DNA from: Sporichthya brevicatena
Lineage (GTDB): Bacteria > Actinomycetota > Actinomycetes > Sporichthyales > Sporichthyaceae
Direction of reading: 5' to 3'
Length of the DNA: 64,000 nucleotides
Assembly (NCBI RefSeq): GCF_039525035.1
Contig: NZ_BAAAHE010000010.1
Span: 71,263-135,262 of the forward strand
The position numbers were made by a program, and so were the translations under genes. Positions within the stretch are counted from its first letter, which is position 1. Every line of letters begins with the position of its first letter. Positions 57,037 through 64,000 of this stretch are shown here, in pieces. Below the pieces are notes generated by a model. It was not told the origin of the DNA. It saw only the letters and a list, made by a program, of their open reading frames with translations, and made no database searches.

Positions 57037-58437
57037 CTACGGGCGCAGGCCCTTGGAGCGCAGCCAGTTGTAGGGGTTGACCGGCCGGTCGTTGATCCGG
57101 ATCTCCAGGTGCAGGTGCGGCCCGGAGGTGTTGCCGGTCATCCCGACGCGGCCGATGACCTGGCCGGCGACGACCTGGCCGCGGCGGACCAGGATCTGCG
57201 ACTGGTGGGCGTACCAGCTCTCGGTGCCGTCGAGGTGCCGGATCACGGTCTTGTAGCCGTAGGCGCCGTCGTAGCCGGCGAAGATCACGGTCCCGGCGGC
57301 CACGGCGCGGATCGGGCTGCCGTAGCCGCAGGCGAAGTCCAGGCCGGTGTGGCCGGCGGCCCAGCGGTAACCGCCGGCGCCGAAGGTCGCGGTCAGGTGG
57401 TAGCCGCGGACCGGGAGGCTGTAGTTCTTCGCGAGCAGCGCGAGCTGCTGGGCGCGAGCCTTCGCGGCGGCCAGGGCGCGGGCCGCGGCCTCCTGCTTCT
57501 TCTGCAGCTCCTCGGCGGCGCGGATGCGGTCGGCGAGGGCGTCGCGGGCGCGCTCGCGGCTGGCGCGGGCCTGCTCGCGGTTCACCGAGGCGGAGTCGAC
57601 CAGGGAGCCCGTCTCGGTCACGCCGAGGGCCGAGGCGCCGGTCATCGTGGCGCTGGTGGCGGAGTCGCCGCCGCCGGCCTTCACGGCGCCGACCACACCG
57701 GCCGCGGCGACCGCGACCGCGGCGGCGCCGGCGATCAGCGAGGTGCCGCTCGGGGCGCCGGCGGGGAGGACGACGACCTTGCGCCGACGGGACGCGTGGG
57801 TCCGGGCGCTGCGCTTGGCGTGCTTGCGGGCCGCCTCGCGACGCTCGGCGCGGGACGCCAGCTCGACGACCGGCTCGAGGATCGGCTCGGCGGGGATCTC
57901 CAGCGCGATCGGGGCGAGGACCGGGGCCTCGACGACCGGGGCCGGGGCCGCGGTGAAGATCGTGGGCTCGACGATCGGGGCCGGCGCGGCGGCGACGCGG
58001 CGGCGGCGACCGGTGCCGGGTGCGACGGCGGCGACGGGCAGCTCCGCGGCGGCAGCGAACTCGGCGAGGGTCTCGGTCGCGGGCGGAGCCTTGCGACGAC
58101 GGCCGGTCGGGGCGGGCAGCGGCTGCTCCGCCAGGACGTCGGCGAGCGTCTCGGAGCGCGTCTCGGGGCGCGTCTCGGAGAGCCCCGCCGCGGCGGGGAG
58201 GGTCTCCGGCACCGGGGGCACGCGGCGACGGCGGCCGGTTCCGGTGGGGACGATGTCTTGAACTGCGCCGGAAGTGGGTACCTCGGTAACGAGAGCGGTC
58301 GGCTCTGCGATCACCTTGCGGCGTCGACCGGTCGGAACCGGCATTTCGGGCGCCGGCACCGAGAGCGGAGCCGAGGCGTCTGGGTCGAGCTGCGCTTCGA
58401 GGTGCTCAGCACCACGCGCATGTCGGCCGTTGGCCAC
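57037..58437 (-). CDS. M23 family metallopeptidase (LytM-like) with TGRRR repeats
   Basis: 466-residue protein. The C-terminal LytM domain cleaves peptidoglycan cross-bridges and is complete: HTGLDFACGYGSPIRAVAAGTV (zinc His and Asp) and the HxH motif TSGPHLHLEIR. Before it are a coiled-coil-like helix (REQARASRERARDALADRIRAAEELQKKQEAAARALAAAKARAQQ, about 285-330) and one hydrophobic segment (about 230-255), so it is membrane-anchored with a cytoplasmic N-terminus. That N-terminus contains four TGRRR(K/R) motifs at roughly 35-residue spacing. GTG start with GGGAGA upstream. It occupies the same place as the mycobacterial M23 gene between uvrD1 and sucC. Confidence 0.92.
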   Translation of the reverse strand: MANGRHARGAEHLEAQLDPDASAPLSVPAPEMPVPTGRRRKVIAEPTALVTEVPTSGAVQDIVPTGTGRRRRVPPVPETLPAAAGLSETRPETRSETLADVLAEQPLPAPTGRRRKAPPATETLAEFAAAAELPVAAVAPGTGRRRRVAAAPAPIVEPTIFTAAPAPVVEAPVLAPIALEIPAEPILEPVVELASRAERREAARKHAKRSARTHASRRRKVVVLPAGAPSGTSLIAGAAAVAVAAAGVVGAVKAGGGDSATSATMTGASALGVTETGSLVDSASVNREQARASRERARDALADRIRAAEELQKKQEAAARALAAAKARAQQLALLAKNYSLPVRGYHLTATFGAGGYRWAAGHTGLDFACGYGSPIRAVAAGTVIFAGYDGAYGYKTVIRHLDGTESWYAHQSQILVRRGQVVAGQVIGRVGMTGNTSGPHLHLEIRINDRPVNPYNWLRSKGLRP

Positions 58438-59236
58438 GGAGGGTTCTCCCGGTCACTCGGTGTTGGTACGTGCGCTGCCGAAGCCCAGAGATCCGACTTC
58501 AACAGACTCGAACGGTAACGGTCACGCGGTCATGCACCCACGGCCACCCGGCAAAGAACACTCAAAGCGACCAGGGACCGGTGCTGAAGTTACCGGATGT
58601 GACTGCCGAGGCCCCAGTCGTGACCGTGTGGTGTGGACATGACGCGCAGAAGAGCAAAATTCACCCATTCCGACACGCCGAGCTACCGTGAAATCTACCC
58701 ACGTTCCGTAGTCGACGTCGGTCACTCTCCGGTTTCCGTGTCGCGCTGAATCCGAACTGTGACCGCTCGGCCGGAGCCGGCGTCAACGCTGCTCCAACTG
58801 CTGCTGCGCGCCCTCTTGACTTCGCGTCCGAATACGTCCCGGGACGCCGGTTTCCTGTGGAAAGGCCATGGAGATCGCGGGGAGCCTTGACCCCGCCGCC
58901 GCCGCGGACGAACCTGCTGGCGCGGGGAGGCTCAGCCCGCCAGCGACCTTCGCTCGTGGCGCCGTTCACCGGCTGTCAGGGGCACAGGGACTCCTCCCCG
59001 CCCAAATCTTTTCTGCGGCCTTCGGCCGCGTCGCGCTCCGCGGGCCGGGCGGCGGCCGTTCCGGCCGCTTGCCTCGGTCGCTCGCGTCGCAGTGTGAGTT
59101 CGCCTCACGTGCCGCGAGCGCTGTTGTGCAGTCGGTGATTCGGGTCTCCCGACGGAACCCTGTGCGTTCTGTGTTCGTTGGGGGCGGCTAGTCTCGCGGC
59201 GGATTTGCCCCGAATACGTGAAGGAAGGGCCCCGCC
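58438..59236. other. Divergent intergenic region M23 gene / sucC
   Basis: 799 nt without a convincing gene. The left part (58500-58900) is AT-richer and should hold the M23 promoter and a possible long 5' leader; I tested it by eye for a ydaO-type c-di-AMP riboswitch and could not support one. 59015-59090 is a copy of the GC-rich hairpin repeat. TAGTCT at 59189-59194 is a likely -10 box for sucC, with GAAGGAAGG as its ribosome-binding site at about 59220. Confidence 0.6.
59015..59090 (+). repeat. GC-rich intergenic hairpin repeat, copy 3
   Basis: 59015-59036 matches 11362-11383 at 21 of 22 bases, with hairpin GCGGCC-TTC-GGCCGC. The downstream part (GCGGCCGTT, then CCGGCCGCTTGCC) also resembles the region after copy 1 and that at about 29138-29215. 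Confidence 0.55.
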
Positions 59237-60409
59237 GTGGACCTGTTCGAGTACCAGGCGCGCGACCTGTTCGCCAAGCACGGAGTACCGGTGCTGGGTG
59301 GCTTGGTCGCCGAGACCCCCGCGGAGGCCCGCGCCGCGGCCGAGAAGCTGGGCGGCCGCGTGGTCGTCAAGGCACAGGTGAAGGTCGGTGGCCGCGGCAA
59401 GGCCGGCGGCGTCAAGCTCGCCGAGACCGCGGAGGAGGCCGAGAAGCTCGCCGAGCAGATCCTCGGCATGGACATCAAGGGCCACACCGTCCGCCGCGTG
59501 ATGCTCGCCCAGACCGCGGACATCGAGACGGAGTTCTACTGCTCCTTCCTCCTCGACCGCACCAACCGCACCTTCCTGGCGATGGCCACGACCCAGGGCG
59601 GCATGGACGTCGAGCAGGTCGCGGCCGAGACCCCCCACCTGCTGGCCAAGATCCCGGTCGACGCGAACGTCGGCTGCGACGCGGCGAAGGCCGCCGAGAT
59701 CGTCCAGGCCGCCGGCTTCCCGGCCGAGGTCGCGCCGGACGTCGAGGCCGTGCTGCAGAAGCTCTGGACCGTCTTCCGCGAGGAGGACGCCACCCTCGTC
59801 GAGGTCAACCCGCTGGTGAAGACCACCGAGGGCGTCATCATGGCGCTCGACGGCAAGGTCTCCCTGGACGAGAACGCGGACTTCCGCCACGCGGACCACG
59901 AGGCGCTCGTCGACAAGAGCGCGGTCGACCCGCTGGAGCAGAAGGCCAAGGAGAAGAACCTCAACTACGTCAAGCTCGACGGCGAGATCGGGATCATCGG
60001 CAACGGTGCGGGCCTGGTCATGTCGACCCTCGACGTCGTCGCCTACGCGGGCGAGGCCCACGGCGGCGTGAAGCCGGCGAACTTCCTCGACATCGGTGGC
60101 GGCGCCTCGGCCGAGGTCATGGCCAACGGCCTCGACATCATCCTCGGCGACCCGGCCGTGAAGAGCGTCTTCGTCAACGTCTTCGGCGGCATCACCGCCT
60201 GCGACGCGGTCGCCAACGGCATCGTCCAGGCCATCGCGCTCCTCGAGGGCCAGGGTCAGACGGTGAACAAGCCGCTCGTCGTCCGCCTCGACGGCAACAA
60301 CGCCGAAGAGGGTCGCCGCATCCTCAACGACGCGAACCTGTCCGTGGTCGAGATGGTGGACACGATGGACGGCGCTGCCGCCCGCGTGGCCGAGCTCGCC
60401 GCCCGCTGA
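59237..60409 (+). CDS. sucC: Succinyl-CoA synthetase subunit beta
   Basis: ATP-grasp subunit of the TCA-cycle enzyme making succinate and a nucleoside triphosphate from succinyl-CoA. The 390-residue product opens [19 protein letters not shown] and has [31 protein letters not shown], and the CoA-ligase domain [18 protein letters not shown] and [22 protein letters not shown] start with GAAGGAAGG upstream. sucD follows after 27 nt. Confidence 0.97.
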   Translation: MDLFEYQARDLFAKHGVPVLGGLVAETPAEARAAAEKLGGRVVVKAQVKVGGRGKAGGVKLAETAEEAEKLAEQILGMDIKGHTVRRVMLAQTADIETEFYCSFLLDRTNRTFLAMATTQGGMDVEQVAAETPHLLAKIPVDANVGCDAAKAAEIVQAAGFPAEVAPDVEAVLQKLWTVFREEDATLVEVNPLVKTTEGVIMALDGKVSLDENADFRHADHEALVDKSAVDPLEQKAKEKNLNYVKLDGEIGIIGNGAGLVMSTLDVVAYAGEAHGGVKPANFLDIGGGASAEVMANGLDIILGDPAVKSVFVNVFGGITACDAVANGIVQAIALLEGQGQTVNKPLVVRLDGNNAEEGRRILNDANLSVVEMVDTMDGAAARVAELAAR

Positions 60410-60436
60410 CGATCCCTCAGATCTAAGGACCTAGCT

Positions 60437-61324
60437 GTGGCAATCTTCCTCAACTCCAGCAGCAAGATCGTCGTTCAGGGCATGACGGGTTCCGAGGGGC
60501 GTAAGCACACCCAGCGGATGCTCGACTCGGGCTCGAACATCGTCGGCGGCGTCACCCCCGGCAAGGGCGGCCAGAAGGTCGAGTTCAACGGCGCGGCCCT
60601 GCCGGTCTACAACTCGGTCGCCGAGGCGGTCTCCGACGGCGGCGCGAACGTCTCCGTCGTCTTCGTCCCGCCGAAGTTCACCAAGGGCGCCGTCATCGAG
60701 GCGATCGACGCGGGTGTCCCGCTGATCGTCGTCATCACCGAGGGTGTGCCGGTCCACGACACCGCGTCGTTCCACGCGTACAACCAGAGCAAGGGCGCCG
60801 CGTCGCGCATCATCGGCCCGAACTGCCCGGGGATCATCTCGCCCGGGAAGTCGAACGCCGGCATCATCCCGGCCGACATCACCAAGGCCGGCCGCATCGG
60901 TCTCGTGTCCAAGTCCGGCACGCTGACCTACCAGATGATGTACGAGCTCCGGGACATCGGCTTCACCACCTGCGTCGGCATCGGTGGCGACCCGGTCATC
61001 GGCACCACGCACATCGACTGCCTCGCCGCGTTCCAGGCCGACCCCGACACCGACGCCATCGTCATGATCGGTGAGATCGGTGGCGACGCCGAGGAGCGTG
61101 CCGCGGACTTCATCGCCGCCAACGTGACCAAGCCGGTCGTCGCCTACGTCGCGGGCTTCACCGCCCCCGAGGGCAAGACCATGGGCCACGCCGGCGCGAT
61201 CGTCTCCGGTTCCTCCGGCACCGCCCAGGCCAAGAAGGAGGCCCTCGAGGCCATCGGCGTCAAGGTCGGCAAGACCCCGTCCGAGACCGCCCGCCTCATG
61301 CGCGAGGCCGTCGCGAAGCTCTGA
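60437..61324 (+). CDS. sucD: Succinyl-CoA synthetase subunit alpha
   Basis: CoA-binding, phosphohistidine-forming subunit. The 295-residue product has the CoA site [15 protein letters not shown] and [10 protein letters not shown], the ligase signature [16 protein letters not shown] and the active-site His251 in [21 protein letters not shown] start. The last codons and stop are duplicated in tandem directly downstream (61307-61344), without effect on the protein, and a strong terminator follows. Confidence 0.97.
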   Translation: MAIFLNSSSKIVVQGMTGSEGRKHTQRMLDSGSNIVGGVTPGKGGQKVEFNGAALPVYNSVAEAVSDGGANVSVVFVPPKFTKGAVIEAIDAGVPLIVVITEGVPVHDTASFHAYNQSKGAASRIIGPNCPGIISPGKSNAGIIPADITKAGRIGLVSKSGTLTYQMMYELRDIGFTTCVGIGGDPVIGTTHIDCLAAFQADPDTDAIVMIGEIGGDAEERAADFIAANVTKPVVAYVAGFTAPEGKTMGHAGAIVSGSSGTAQAKKEALEAIGVKVGKTPSETARLMREAVAKL

Positions 61325-61344
61325 CGCCGTCGCGAAGCTCTGAC
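61307..61344 (+). repeat. 19-bp tandem duplication across the sucD stop codon
   Basis: 61307-61325 and 61326-61344 are identical and contain the last codons (AVAKL) plus TGA. Only the first copy is translated. Confidence 0.9.
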
Positions 61345-61377
61345 GCCGCGCTCCGCGCCCGTCAGCCGCAGCGCACC

Positions 61378-61410
61378 GAGCCCCGGTTCCCTCGTCGGGA
61401 ACCGGGGCTC
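61378..61410 (+). terminator. sucCD terminator
   Basis: GAGCCCCGGTTCCC (61378-61391) and GGGAACCGGGGCTC (61397-61410) form a perfect 14-bp stem with a 5-nt loop. Confidence 0.9.
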
Positions 61411-61434
61411 ACGCGCGTTCGTCCCCCGCCTGTT

Positions 61435-61577
61435 CTGCGGGATGACGTCCCGCAGGGGGTGGGTGTCGGCCCGTGGGTGGGCTGACAGGCCCGGCCTGCG
61501 GGACGTCATCCCGGGGAGGGGGCGTGTCGGCCCGTGGGCGGGCTGACAAGGCGGGGCTGCGGGACGTCATCCCGCAG
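61435..61577 (+). repeat. Compound palindromic element, copy 2 (one and a half units)
   Basis: Same modules as 19248-19327. Left module 61435-61455; centre 1 with TGTCGGCCC (61464-61472) and GGGCTGACA (61479-61487); right module 61496-61512; centre 2 (61525-61533 and 61540-61548); right module 61557-61577. Centre and right modules are thus tandemly duplicated. It lies between sucD and the convergent membrane-protein gene. Confidence 0.8.
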
Positions 61578-61589
61578 GATCAGGACGGG

Positions 61590-62270
61590 TCAGTTCGCGT
61601 GGCGGACGACGTACCAGTTGCCCTTGAGGTGCTCGAAGGTCGCGCCGGGGTTGGCGGCGCGGACCTCGTCGGTCGGGCCGTCGACGAGGTAGGTGAACGC
61701 GGCGCCGACGGTGCCGCCGAACGGGCTCGCCAGGTGGAACTGGGCGGCGCCGGCGCTGTCGCGGGTGACGCCGTCGACCCAGTAGGAGCCGATGCGGCCC
61801 GGGGTCATGTCGTCGGCGGCTGTCTGGTCCCACTTCTTGGCGGTGGGGAGGGCGCGCAGGGTTGACTCGAAGCCGCCCTCGGCCTGCATCCACCGCAGCT
61901 CCTGGGGGAGCTCCTCGTACTCGAGGCCGGCGACGGCCGCGACCATCAGCGGCACGCCGAGGAACGCGGTGGTCAGAGTGCGGCGCGAGGCCGCGGCCAC
62001 GAACCGGGCCAGGAACGCCACCAGGCAGGCGAGGCCCACCCAGGCGAACGGGTCACCGGTGAGGTCGAGGCCGGTCGGGGAACTGGCGGCCCAGAGCATG
62101 CTGAGCGCGCCGACGCCGCAGATCGCGTGAAAGGTCCAGCCCGGGGCGCCGAGCAGGCGCTCGACGAGCGAGGGCTCGCGGTCGACGTCCTCCTCGACGA
62201 CGAAGCTGGCCACCGGCGGGCGGGCCGGGGCGCTCAGCGCGGAGGACGTGGCATCGATGACATGGTCCAC
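61590..62270 (-). CDS. Membrane protein, unknown function
   Basis: 226 residues with hydrophobic segments at about 44-62 (WTFHAICGVGALSMLWAAS), 74-94 (PFAWVGLACLVAFLARFVAAA) and 97-115 (LTTAFLGVPLMVAAVAGLEY), then a soluble C-terminal domain containing GSYWVDGVTRDSAGAAQFHLASPFGGTVGAAFTYLVDG. GTG start at 62270. The position between sucD and the PerM-like gene matches that of small uncharacterised genes in mycobacteria, but I do not recognise the family. Confidence 0.75.
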   Translation of the reverse strand: MDHVIDATSSALSAPARPPVASFVVEEDVDREPSLVERLLGAPGWTFHAICGVGALSMLWAASSPTGLDLTGDPFAWVGLACLVAFLARFVAAASRRTLTTAFLGVPLMVAAVAGLEYEELPQELRWMQAEGGFESTLRALPTAKKWDQTAADDMTPGRIGSYWVDGVTRDSAGAAQFHLASPFGGTVGAAFTYLVDGPTDEVRAANPGATFEHLKGNWYVVRHAN

Positions 62271-62427
62271 GCCTCCATTGAAGGCACCGGTGACAGGCGG
62301 TGAAGGGCGATCGTCGGAACGTCCCTCAAGGTCACGGATGTCCGATCCGCTGCGCCCGTGCGGCGGTCACCGAGCGCGTCGTGCGGAACACGTGGTGTCG
62401 GTGCGTGATCTTCACATCCGCGGCGGT

Positions 62428-62433
62428 CAGAGT
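62428..62433 (+). promoter_or_regulatory. -10 box of a predicted leaderless promoter (PerM-like gene)
   Basis: CAGAGT ends 6 nt before the ATG at 62440. No Shine-Dalgarno sequence is present. Confidence 0.45.
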
Positions 62434-62439
62434 GGACGA

Positions 62440-63942
62440 ATGGTCAGTCTCGACGCCGGGCCGCGGCTTCGCACCACCCGCCCCGGACCCGCTCGGGAGA
62501 CCCCGGGCCCACGCTGGCTGCTCGCCGCGGGAGCCGGGGCGGCCCTTCTCGGCGCCGCGGTCGCGACGGCGTTGCTCTCCGCGGTCACCGTCCTGCTCTG
62601 GGCCGCGGGGCCGATCGTCTCCGACGGCGTCAGCGCCGCGCCGTTCCGCGGGGCCGCCACGCTGTACCTGATGGGCCAGCGTGCCCCCATCGAGAGCGGC
62701 ACCTACGAACTCGTCCTGCCGCCGCTGGCGATCACGGCGCTCGTCGTCGTGCTGACCGTCCGCCTCGCCGGTTGGGCCGCCCGCACGACCGCCGCCCACG
62801 AACTCGGCCCCGCGGCCGTCGTCGGCACCGGGGTTCTGGTCGGGCACGCCGCCGCGGCCGGGGTTGCGGCCTGGGTGAGCGCCCGCGCCGGCGCCGGTGT
62901 CGACCTCTTCGACGCCCTTCGGGCGGCGCTGATCCTCGGCGTCCCGTGCGGAATCGCCGGCGTCGTGCCCCAGACCTGGCCGTGGGCCTTCGCGGTCGCG
63001 CGCGTCGGCGACCGGGTGCGCACCGGCGCCCGGGCCGCGGGCTTCGGCGCGCTGGCCCTCGCCGCGGGCGGGGCCGCGGCGCTGCTGATCTCGCTGGCCC
63101 TCCACGCCGGTGAGTTCTCCGACCTGCTCGGCCTGGTCGGCGGCGGGGTCAACGGCGGCGTCGGCATCGTGCTGCTCTGCCTGGCCCTGCTCCCGAACGC
63201 CGTGCTGTGGGTGGTCTCGCTGGCCGCCGGCCCCGGGATCGCGCTCGGCGCGGACGGTGGGCTCAGCCTGACCGGCGAGATGCACGGCGACGCCCTGCCC
63301 GCCCTCCCGCTGCTCGCGGCGCTGCCCGGTGCGGGGCCGCTGCCGGGGTACGCCTGGCTGCTCGTGGCGATCCCGGTCGGCGCCGGTGGCGTCGTCGGGT
63401 GGTTCGCCCGCCCGGCCGGCGGCAAGCGTCGCGGCTGGCGCGAGGAGCTCGCCACCGCCGCGGTGGCCGGCGCCGCCCTCGGTCTGGGCGCCGGTCTGCT
63501 GGCCGGCTTCTCCGGCGGGGGCGCCGGGGGTCGCCTGGACGCGTTCGGCCCGAACGGCCTGGTCGTCGCCCCGCTGCTCGCCGCGCAGCTCGCCGCCGCA
63601 GCCGTCGTCCTCGCCGCCGGCCGCATCGGCTGGGAGCGCTACCGGCAGCCGCTCGCGAACGTCGCCGGCCGGACGATGGTCCCCGCCCCGCGGATCCCGA
63701 CCCAGAAGAAGCCGGACTCGCGGCCGCCGGCCGCGCCCGAGTCGACGGCGGAGGCGATGCCGACGCCGGAGCCGGCGCCGAAGCCGACGCCGGAACCGGA
63801 GTCGACCGGGGAGGCCGAGCCGGCGGACGGTCCGGCCGGGACCCCGATCGAGGTCGTCGCGGCCGCGGACGTCGACGACCTCGCCGACGACGCCGAGGGC
63901 GCCGGCCCGACGGGCGAGACCGAAGGGCCGGCCCGGGACTAG
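62440..63942 (+). CDS. DUF6350 / PerM-like integral membrane protein
   Basis: 500-residue polytopic protein with about nine hydrophobic helices up to residue 410 and a disordered Pro/Glu/Ala tail. Its position after sucCD and its make-up match the DUF6350 family; the mycobacterial member PerM lies between sucD and purN and affects cell division under stress. ATG 62440 is chosen for the leaderless -10 box; the longer frame to 62248 overlaps the divergent gene's start. The tail ends at 63942, where a different sequence begins on the minus strand. The stop could therefore be original or set by an insertion. Confidence 0.85.
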   Translation: MVSLDAGPRLRTTRPGPARETPGPRWLLAAGAGAALLGAAVATALLSAVTVLLWAAGPIVSDGVSAAPFRGAATLYLMGQRAPIESGTYELVLPPLAITALVVVLTVRLAGWAARTTAAHELGPAAVVGTGVLVGHAAAAGVAAWVSARAGAGVDLFDALRAALILGVPCGIAGVVPQTWPWAFAVARVGDRVRTGARAAGFGALALAAGGAAALLISLALHAGEFSDLLGLVGGGVNGGVGIVLLCLALLPNAVLWVVSLAAGPGIALGADGGLSLTGEMHGDALPALPLLAALPGAGPLPGYAWLLVAIPVGAGGVVGWFARPAGGKRRGWREELATAAVAGAALGLGAGLLAGFSGGGAGGRLDAFGPNGLVVAPLLAAQLAAAAVVLAAGRIGWERYRQPLANVAGRTMVPAPRIPTQKKPDSRPPAAPESTAEAMPTPEPAPKPTPEPESTGEAEPADGPAGTPIEVVAAADVDDLADDAEGAGPTGETEGPARD

Positions 63943-64000
63943 GGCGTGTTGATCAAGTCGGTCTTGATCCAGATCAGGGTTGAGGCCAACAGGATCCCGG
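63939..64000 (-). CDS. 3' end of a gene entering from the right, possibly a transposase
   Basis: On the minus strand the frame reads GILLASTLIWIKTDLINTP then TAG, open to the window edge. A hydrophobic helix followed by a short polar end is reminiscent of the C-termini of IS5-type transposases, but 20 residues cannot prove it. Its stop overlaps the stop of the PerM-like gene. In related genomes purN would be expected here. Confidence 0.35.
   Translation of the reverse strand, partial: GILLASTLIWIKTDLINTP

Noticed and set aside
58438..58740. ydaO-type c-di-AMP riboswitch in the long leader of the M23 peptidase gene
   Set aside because: These riboswitches often precede actinobacterial wall hydrolases, and GACCGGGAGAACCC resembles one conserved piece. 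That piece lies at the start codon and the rest of the conserved core is missing.
58857..59191. Short plus-strand frames in the gap before sucC
   Set aside because: No Shine-Dalgarno or leaderless box, arginine/alanine-rich composition, and they overlap the GC-rich hairpin repeat.

Overview
The window is 64 kb of very GC-rich chromosomal DNA from an actinobacterium (Actinomycetota). The gene families and orders point there: a BldM-type orphan response regulator beside a SigD/RsdA pair, GuaB beside GuaB3, GroES beside a histidine-tailed GroEL1 behind CIRCE operators, UvrD1 - M23 peptidase - SucCD - PerM-like, and many promoters whose -10 box sits 6-7 nt before a GTG or ATG start. The missing rpsD between rpsK and rpoA, together with the BldM-like gene, resembles streptomycete-like lineages more than mycobacteria. 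No tRNA, rRNA, CRISPR array or prophage was seen.

Layout. 1-12,111: the distal S10/spc/alpha ribosomal superoperon, from a 5'-truncated rpsC through secY-adk-map, infA-rpmJ-rpsM-rpsK-rpoA and rplQ. 12,108-15,737: truA (apparently starting at CTG), an ABC-F ATPase, rplM-rpsI. 15,871-26,868: amino-sugar and cell-wall precursors (glmM, glmS, alr), acpS, NAD(P)HX repair, and tRNA t6A genes (tsaE, tsaB) with rimI, closed by a convergent THUMP-like methyltransferase where tsaD is often found. 26,904-34,457: CIRCE-controlled groES-groEL, a BldM-like regulator, ECF sigma SigD and its anti-sigma, guaB and guaB3. 34,477-37,869: a PEP-mutase-like enzyme, glpD, and an ArsR/SRPBCC pair.

38,041-41,382 is the most interesting locus. 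It is a self-contained two-gene transcription unit, with a promoter and a strong terminator, encoding a family 2A encapsulin shell protein (SrpI/MMP-I type) and a cysteine desulfurase. The desulfurase has an unusually long (about 340-residue) low-complexity, internally repeated N-terminus, which is the expected signature of a cargo packed into a sulfur-handling protein nanocompartment. Directly behind the terminator lie a lipoprotein thioredoxin and a CcdA-like transmembrane reductant carrier, then guaA.

44,866-52,249: small membrane proteins, an ABC exporter, and a divergent envelope-stress locus (PspC/LiaF-like protein facing a PspC-headed histidine kinase and its LuxR-type regulator). 52,307-64,000: uvrD, a siderophore-binding lipoprotein, a secreted alpha/beta hydrolase, an M23 peptidase with four TGRRR repeats, sucCD, a membrane protein, a PerM-like protein, and a short frame resembling a transposase C-terminus at the right edge where purN would be expected.

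Three families of short repeats recur in the window: an elaborate palindromic element (19,248 and 61,435), a 23-bp palindrome with one copy inside a coding sequence (26,403 and 45,312), and a GC-rich intergenic hairpin repeat (11,362, about 29,138 and 59,015).
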